Shown here piece after piece: positions 14,612 through 18,374 of a stretch of 18,374 nt of DNA. Below the pieces are notes generated by a model that saw only the letters and a list, made by a program, of their open reading frames with translations, was not told the DNA's origin and searched no databases. Source of the DNA: CAYLZN01 sp964387935 (GTDB taxonomy: Bacteria > Acidobacteriota > Vicinamibacteria > Vicinamibacterales > JAFNAJ01); NCBI GenBank assembly GCA_964387935.1, contig CAYLZN010000089.1, positions 1 to 18,374 of the forward strand. The letters are read 5' to 3'. Position numbers and translations under genes: made by a program. Position 1 is the stretch's first letter. Each line of letters begins with the position of its first letter.

Positions 14612-15037
14612 GTGAGTCGAGGGGCTGGTCTCGTGAGCAGGATCGCGTGGTGCGCGGCGCGGGCAAGCGTGGCAGTCATGGCCGCTGCCGCGGCGGCGTG
14701 CGGCGGCAGCAGCAGCCCCACCTCCCCTGGCGGAGGCGGCGGCACGGGCACACCCGGCGCCACCATCACGATCACGACGAGCGGCGTCGATCAGAAAAGC
14801 GTGACCATCGCGATGGGCCAGCGGGTGCGGTTCGTGAACAACGACACGCGCTCCCACGACATGTCGTCGGATCCGCACCCGACCCACACCGACTGCCCGG
14901 AGGTCAACCAGGTCGGTGTCATCCAGGTCGGGCAGACCAAGGAAACGGGGAACTTCGTGACCGCAAGGACGTGCGGGTTCCACGATCACAACCTGCCGAC
15001 CAACGCCTCCTTGCAGGGACAGATCGTCATCCGGTGA
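14612..15037 (+). CDS. Cupredoxin-domain lipoprotein
   Basis: A 141-residue protein with a lipoprotein-type N-terminus (hydrophobic Ala-rich stretch, lipid-attachment candidate Cys30 in AAAACGGSSS) and a Ser/Pro/Gly linker, then a plastocyanin-like fold: VTIAMGQRVRFVNNDTRSHDMSSDPHP ... TCGFHDHNLPTNASLQGQIVIR. Candidate copper ligands are His82 or His89, Cys121 and His124 (C-x2-H). The methionine that normally follows in type-1 sites is absent, so copper may be three-coordinate or have another axial ligand. Cys95 is an extra cysteine that could pair. GTG 14612 has GGAGTGA upstream; GTG 14633 is an alternative that makes a shorter signal. It sits 36 bases before the hydrolase gene. Confidence 0.82.
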   Translation: MSRGAGLVSRIAWCAARASVAVMAAAAAACGGSSSPTSPGGGGGTGTPGATITITTSGVDQKSVTIAMGQRVRFVNNDTRSHDMSSDPHPTHTDCPEVNQVGVIQVGQTKETGNFVTARTCGFHDHNLPTNASLQGQIVIR

Positions 15038-15073
15038 TCTCCTTGCGACCGGTTCACGTTCGCGGCTGACCCG

Positions 15074-15907
15074 ATGGACAACCCGCCCGCAAGAGCTGAC
15101 ATCACCACGAGGCGAATCGTCTGCACGATACCCGGCCGCGAGGCCGTCTCGGTGTCGCGCAACGTCACCTGTCGGATCGACGGCGCCACGGCCCTTACGC
15201 TGGATCTCTACCGGCCCCCGGGCGTGGGGCCGGACGAGCGCACACCCGCCGTGGTCTTCGTCACGGGCTATCCCGATGCCGGCATGCGGACGGTGCTCGG
15301 CTGTGCCCCGCGCGAAATGGCGTCGTACATCTCCTGGGCGGAACTCGTGGCCGTGACGGGCATGACCGGCGTGACGTACGCGGCAACCGATCCCGTGGCC
15401 GACGCGGTGGCTGCCCTGGAGGTGGTGCGCACGCAGGGGGACTCGCTCGGGCTCGATGGCAGTCGAGTCGCCGTCTGGGCCTGCTCCGGCAACGTGCCGA
15501 ACGCCCTCGGCGCGATCATGTCCGTCGGAGCGGGCGCCGTCCGCGCGGCCGCTCTTTTGTACGGTTACATGCTCGACCTCGAGGGATCGTCGGCCGTGGC
15601 AACCGCCGCGGCCGCCTTCCGGTTCGTCAACCCGTGCCACGGCAGGGACGTGGATGCGCTGCCCGCTGACGTCCCCGTCTTCATCGCGCGCGCCGGAGCT
15701 GACCAGATGCCAGGGCTCAACGACAGCCTCGACGCGTTCGTCCACGCCTCGCTGCAACGCAACCGACCGGTCACGCTGGTGAACGGCCCGGCTGCCCCGC
15801 ACGCGTTCGACATCCTCGACGACAGCGATGGCTCCCGCGCCGCCATCGCCCAGGTCGTGGCGTTCCTACGCGCGCACCTTGGCCACGCACGCATCGAGCA
15901 CGGCTAG
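15074..15907 (+). CDS. Alpha/beta hydrolase (dienelactone-hydrolase-like)
   Basis: A 277-residue alpha/beta hydrolase. The oxyanion region is AVVFVTGYPDAG, the nucleophile elbow VAVWACSGNVPNAL (Ser in A-C-S-G-N, an unusual form of GxSxG). The acid is probably the Asp in FIARAGADQMPGLND and the histidine the one in APHAFDILDDSD. No signal peptide, so cytosolic. The substrate is not evident. It lacks the HGGxW motif of eukaryote-type kynurenine formamidases, despite the kynureninase-like neighbour. Start is ATG 15074. Its last 42 bases overlap the convergent PLP-enzyme gene. Confidence 0.87.
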   Translation: MDNPPARADITTRRIVCTIPGREAVSVSRNVTCRIDGATALTLDLYRPPGVGPDERTPAVVFVTGYPDAGMRTVLGCAPREMASYISWAELVAVTGMTGVTYAATDPVADAVAALEVVRTQGDSLGLDGSRVAVWACSGNVPNALGAIMSVGAGAVRAAALLYGYMLDLEGSSAVATAAAAFRFVNPCHGRDVDALPADVPVFIARAGADQMPGLNDSLDAFVHASLQRNRPVTLVNGPAAPHAFDILDDSDGSRAAIAQVVAFLRAHLGHARIEHG

Positions 15908-17029
15908 CGCACGATCGATCTCGTCTTCGGTGTTGTAGAAGTGCGGGGCCATGCGGATGCCCGCCCCAGGGCGGTAGTCCACGATCACGTCCTGCCCGAG
16001 CAGCGCCGCCGTCACCTGTTCGGCCCCCGGCACGTCGAACACCACCGTCCCCCCGCGCTCGGCATCGGCGGTTGGCGTGTTGACGCGATAGCCCCGGCTG
16101 GCCGCGTGGTCCAGCATCCGCCGTGTCAGCTGCAGGGAGCGCGCGCGGATGGCCTCCACCCCGATCTCGTTGACGATCTCGTACCCGGAACGGGCCGAGT
16201 ACAGAGCGGGGACGTTCGGCGTCCCACTCTGGAAGCGCGCCGGCGCCTCGTCGTAGTCGATGAAGTCCGTTTCGAACGCGAACGGACGCCGGTGCGCCGC
16301 CCACCCGACCCACCCCGGTTCCAGCCGCTCGGCCAGGTCCGGCCGCACGTAGAGGTACCCAACCCCGGGGCCCCCGCACAGCCACTTCACGGACCCCCCG
16401 ACGGCGTACTCGACCCCGAGGTCACCGAGCGCCAGCGGCACCACGCCGGCCGCCTGGTACACGTCCGCCACGACGTGCGCCCCCACCTTCCGCGCCTTCT
16501 CGGTGATGGCGCGCGCGTCCTGGATGAAGCTGCTGCGGAACAGCACGTAGGAGAACACCACGAGCTGCGTGCGGTCGTCGATCGCGTCGAGCCACCGGTC
16601 GGTGTCCACCCGCACCGGATCGGCCTCCGGCACGACGACGACCTCTGCGCCGTAGCGCCTGAACCCGCCGAACAGATAGATGTTGGTCGGGAACTCGTGG
16701 CCCGACATGACGATGCGGTTGCGGGACCCGTCCCAGCGATAGCAGGACCCGATGATGCCCTGCGCCACGGTCACGTTCTGGTGCGTCGACACCGACAGCG
16801 GCTCCACGCCGAGCGCGGGTGCCAGCAGGTTGCCGACCTCCGTGCCCAGCTCCCACCAGCCCTCGTGCCACGCCCGCACGCCGCGCGTGCGCCATCGTTC
16901 CGCGAACTCAGCCAGCCGGGTCTCGGCGCGTCGGGGCATCGCGCCCAGCGAGTGGCTGACGAGATACGTGCAGGTGTCGAGGATCGGGAACTCCGCACGC
17001 CACCGCGCGACGTCCATGCCAGGCGTCAT
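15866..17029 (-). CDS. Kynureninase-like PLP-dependent enzyme (aminotransferase class V fold)
   Basis: A 387-residue fold-type I PLP enzyme. The PLP-binding pair is visible: Asp189 in VVADVYQAAG and the Schiff-base Lys215 in GGSVKWLCGGPGVGYLYVRPDL. Kynureninase-like features follow: PGWVGWAAHRRPFAFE, ARFQSGTPNVPALYS and the C-terminal DYRPGAGIRMAPHFYNTEDEID. This is close to kynureninase, which turns kynurenine into anthranilate and alanine, but family members also include desulfurase- and lyase-like enzymes, so the substrate is open. ATG 17029 lies six bases after the boxB stop, with GGAG overlapping that stop, so both are in one operon. That makes an aromatic or amino-aromatic substrate likely. 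Confidence 0.88.
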   Translation of the reverse strand: MTPGMDVARWRAEFPILDTCTYLVSHSLGAMPRRAETRLAEFAERWRTRGVRAWHEGWWELGTEVGNLLAPALGVEPLSVSTHQNVTVAQGIIGSCYRWDGSRNRIVMSGHEFPTNIYLFGGFRRYGAEVVVVPEADPVRVDTDRWLDAIDDRTQLVVFSYVLFRSSFIQDARAITEKARKVGAHVVADVYQAAGVVPLALGDLGVEYAVGGSVKWLCGGPGVGYLYVRPDLAERLEPGWVGWAAHRRPFAFETDFIDYDEAPARFQSGTPNVPALYSARSGYEIVNEIGVEAIRARSLQLTRRMLDHAASRGYRVNTPTADAERGGTVVFDVPGAEQVTAALLGQDVIVDYRPGAGIRMAPHFYNTEDEIDRALAVLDACVAKVRA

Positions 17030-17035
17030 GGCTCC

Positions 17036-18374
17036 CTATGCTTCCACGCGGACGTACTCGAAGTCCACGGGCTTGTGGTTGATGCCCTTGGCCGGTGGCG
17101 CGATCCAGTTCGCGAACTGGCCGACGCCGTACACCGGCGCGACCGAGAGGTGCGCCAGGTAGGCCTTGTCGGCGTCGGTCGGCAGCCACTCGCCGCGCCG
17201 CCGCTCCCACTCCTCGTTCGACAGGAGGTGGCCCGACGGGTCGAAGGGCATGCTGGCGTAGATGCCGATCTTCCGGTTGAAGCGACGTGAGGGCACGTAC
17301 AGGCGATCCGAGAGCCCGTGGCGCGCCAGAATGCGGTTCCACCGTTCGATGCCCTTCTCGCAGTCGCCGATGTACCAGTCCCGCAGCACCTCGTTCATGG
17401 CGTTGCGCATGGGCACGCTGCGCGTGACCCAGTCCCCATCCTGGAGCATCGGGATCTGATAGGTCTCGTGAAGGGCCCGATGCTCCTCGAATCCGTCCTC
17501 CCTGGCCCGCCCCTTGAGGCCGTTGGCGAAGTAGGTCGCAGCGTTGGTGGACACCTCGGAGCCGTGCAGGTCCACGCTGGCACTGAACCACTTGTTCAGG
17601 TGCCGCTGGATCATCGGCAGGTCGATGCCGCCGAGCCGCCGGACGTCGCTCGAGAACCCGGAGCCGCTCTCCTTCATCAGTTCGCAGGTCCGCTGCAGGA
17701 CGCGCGCGATGCCGCTTTCGCCGACAAAGAGGTGGTGGGCTTCCTCGGTGAGCATGAACCGCGTGGTGCGCGAGAGCGGATCGAGGGCGCTCTCGGCGAG
17801 AGACATGAGCTGGGACTTGCCGTCGCGGTCGGTGAACATGGCGAACATGAAGAAGTCCAGCCAGTTGTCGATGGGTTCGTTGAACGCCTCGAGCATCCGC
17901 GGCTTGTCCTCGTCGCCGCTCGACCGCTCCAGCATCTCCTCGGCCTCGTCGCGCCCGTCGCGACCGAAGTAGGTGTGGAGCAGGTAGACCATCGCCCAAA
18001 GGTGTCGCCCCACCTCCACGTTGCCCTGTAACAGGTTGCGAAGGTCGTACAGGCTCGGGCAGCAGCGGCCCAGCAGCCGCTGCTGCTCGACGCTCGCCGG
18101 CTCGGTGTCGCCCTGCAGGACGATGAGCCGCTTGAGCGGGTTGCGAAACTCACCCGGGACCTCCTGCCACGCGGGCTGCCCGTAGAAGTCACCGAATCCG
18201 ATCGACCGGTCCTGCACGGGGGGGGCGAGGAAGATGCCCCAGCGGTACTCGGGCATCTTCACGTAGTCGTAGTGGCACCAGCCGTCGGGATCCACGCTGA
18301 CCGCGGTGCGCAGGTAGACCTGGTGGTAGTGCTGGAAGCCCTGCGGCCCCATCTCGTGCCACCAGTCGAGGTAC
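17036..18374 (-). CDS. boxB: Benzoyl-CoA 2,3-epoxidase subunit B (5' end outside window)
   Basis: The visible 445 residues cover nearly all of BoxB (usually around 470). The first complete codons in the window read YLDWWHEMGPQGFQHYHQVYLRTAVSVDPDGWCHYDYVKMPEYRWGIF, the BoxB N-terminal region. Di-iron ligand candidates are in NVEVGRHLWAMVYLL and TEEAHHLFVGESG, both in helical segments as in ferritin-like oxygenases. With the reductase BoxA, BoxB epoxidises benzoyl-CoA using oxygen; BoxC then opens the ring by hydrolysis. boxA and boxC are not in the window and may lie to the right. The C-terminus (GINHKPVDFEYVRVEA) is intact. Downstream, 6 bases away, is the kynureninase-like gene, so the true substrate could be a substituted benzoyl-CoA such as 2-aminobenzoyl-CoA. 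Confidence 0.94.
   Translation of the reverse strand, partial: YLDWWHEMGPQGFQHYHQVYLRTAVSVDPDGWCHYDYVKMPEYRWGIFLAPPVQDRSIGFGDFYGQPAWQEVPGEFRNPLKRLIVLQGDTEPASVEQQRLLGRCCPSLYDLRNLLQGNVEVGRHLWAMVYLLHTYFGRDGRDEAEEMLERSSGDEDKPRMLEAFNEPIDNWLDFFMFAMFTDRDGKSQLMSLAESALDPLSRTTRFMLTEEAHHLFVGESGIARVLQRTCELMKESGSGFSSDVRRLGGIDLPMIQRHLNKWFSASVDLHGSEVSTNAATYFANGLKGRAREDGFEEHRALHETYQIPMLQDGDWVTRSVPMRNAMNEVLRDWYIGDCEKGIERWNRILARHGLSDRLYVPSRRFNRKIGIYASMPFDPSGHLLSNEEWERRRGEWLPTDADKAYLAHLSVAPVYGVGQFANWIAPPAKGINHKPVDFEYVRVEA

Noticed and set aside
14498..15802. Long upstream extension of the DUF4097-like frame on the - strand
   Set aside because: It lies opposite the cupredoxin and hydrolase genes, is His/Arg/Gly-rich and contains no signal peptide at its start.
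15074..15907. The alpha/beta hydrolase as kynurenine formamidase for the adjacent kynureninase-like enzyme
   Set aside because: It lacks the HGGxW motif of that family, is on the opposite strand, and its sequence looks like the dienelactone-hydrolase-like group.

Overview
The window is high-GC bacterial chromosome with tightly packed genes, GTG as well as ATG starts, and frequent stop/start overlaps. The gene set fits an aerobic, soil-type heterotroph: ECF sigma/anti-sigma pair, an outer-membrane protease–propeller–barrel protein, complex I subunits, and the benzoyl-CoA epoxidase BoxB. An Acidobacteriota (Vicinamibacteria-like) genome is my best guess from gene content and style, but no marker gene settles it. 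There are no rRNA, tRNA, CRISPR, IS or phage genes.

Left part (1–4500). A leftward operon encodes an FAD-dependent 'amine oxidase-like' protein, a DUF1365 protein, and the first six codons of a next gene, by context probably a cyclopropane-fatty-acid-synthase-type methyltransferase. Divergent from it is a GPH-family sugar/cation symporter gene that has lost its middle (about four membrane helices) and is frameshifted. Right after it comes a two-gene operon: an SPFH/band-7 membrane protein and a 67-residue Arc-like ribbon-helix-helix protein. A perfect 20-bp palindrome lies on the -10 box of its promoter, which looks like an autoregulated pair. A small cysteine-containing hypothetical gene converges on it.

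Middle (4524–11506). A leftward operon carries an ECF sigma factor, a zinc-finger anti-sigma factor and a membrane-anchored TlpA-type thioredoxin. Divergent from it is a 1032-residue exported protein combining a gluzincin protease domain, a TolB/PD40 beta-propeller and a BamA-like barrel. Leftward again is a secreted TPR protein with two retropepsin-like aspartic protease repeats, which probably reads on from the operon to its right.

Right part (11564–18374). A leftward operon runs IclR regulator – 7Fe ferredoxin – NuoB – NuoI. Its gaps are 3–14 bp, and a promoter and a 21-bp inverted repeat precede it. The three redox proteins together make an uninterrupted iron–sulfur wire from ferredoxin to the quinone site of a complex-I-like enzyme. 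Then come a DUF4097-like exported protein (-), a cupredoxin lipoprotein (+), an alpha/beta hydrolase (+), a kynureninase-like PLP enzyme (-) and BoxB (-, cut by the window edge). BoxB and the PLP enzyme form an operon. This suggests aerobic CoA-ester breakdown of an aromatic acid, possibly one linked to tryptophan/anthranilate.

The most interesting items are the IclR–ferredoxin–NuoB–NuoI operon, the SPFH–RHH pair with its operator, the BoxB/kynureninase-like pairing, and the decayed transporter beside the fatty-acid modification cluster.
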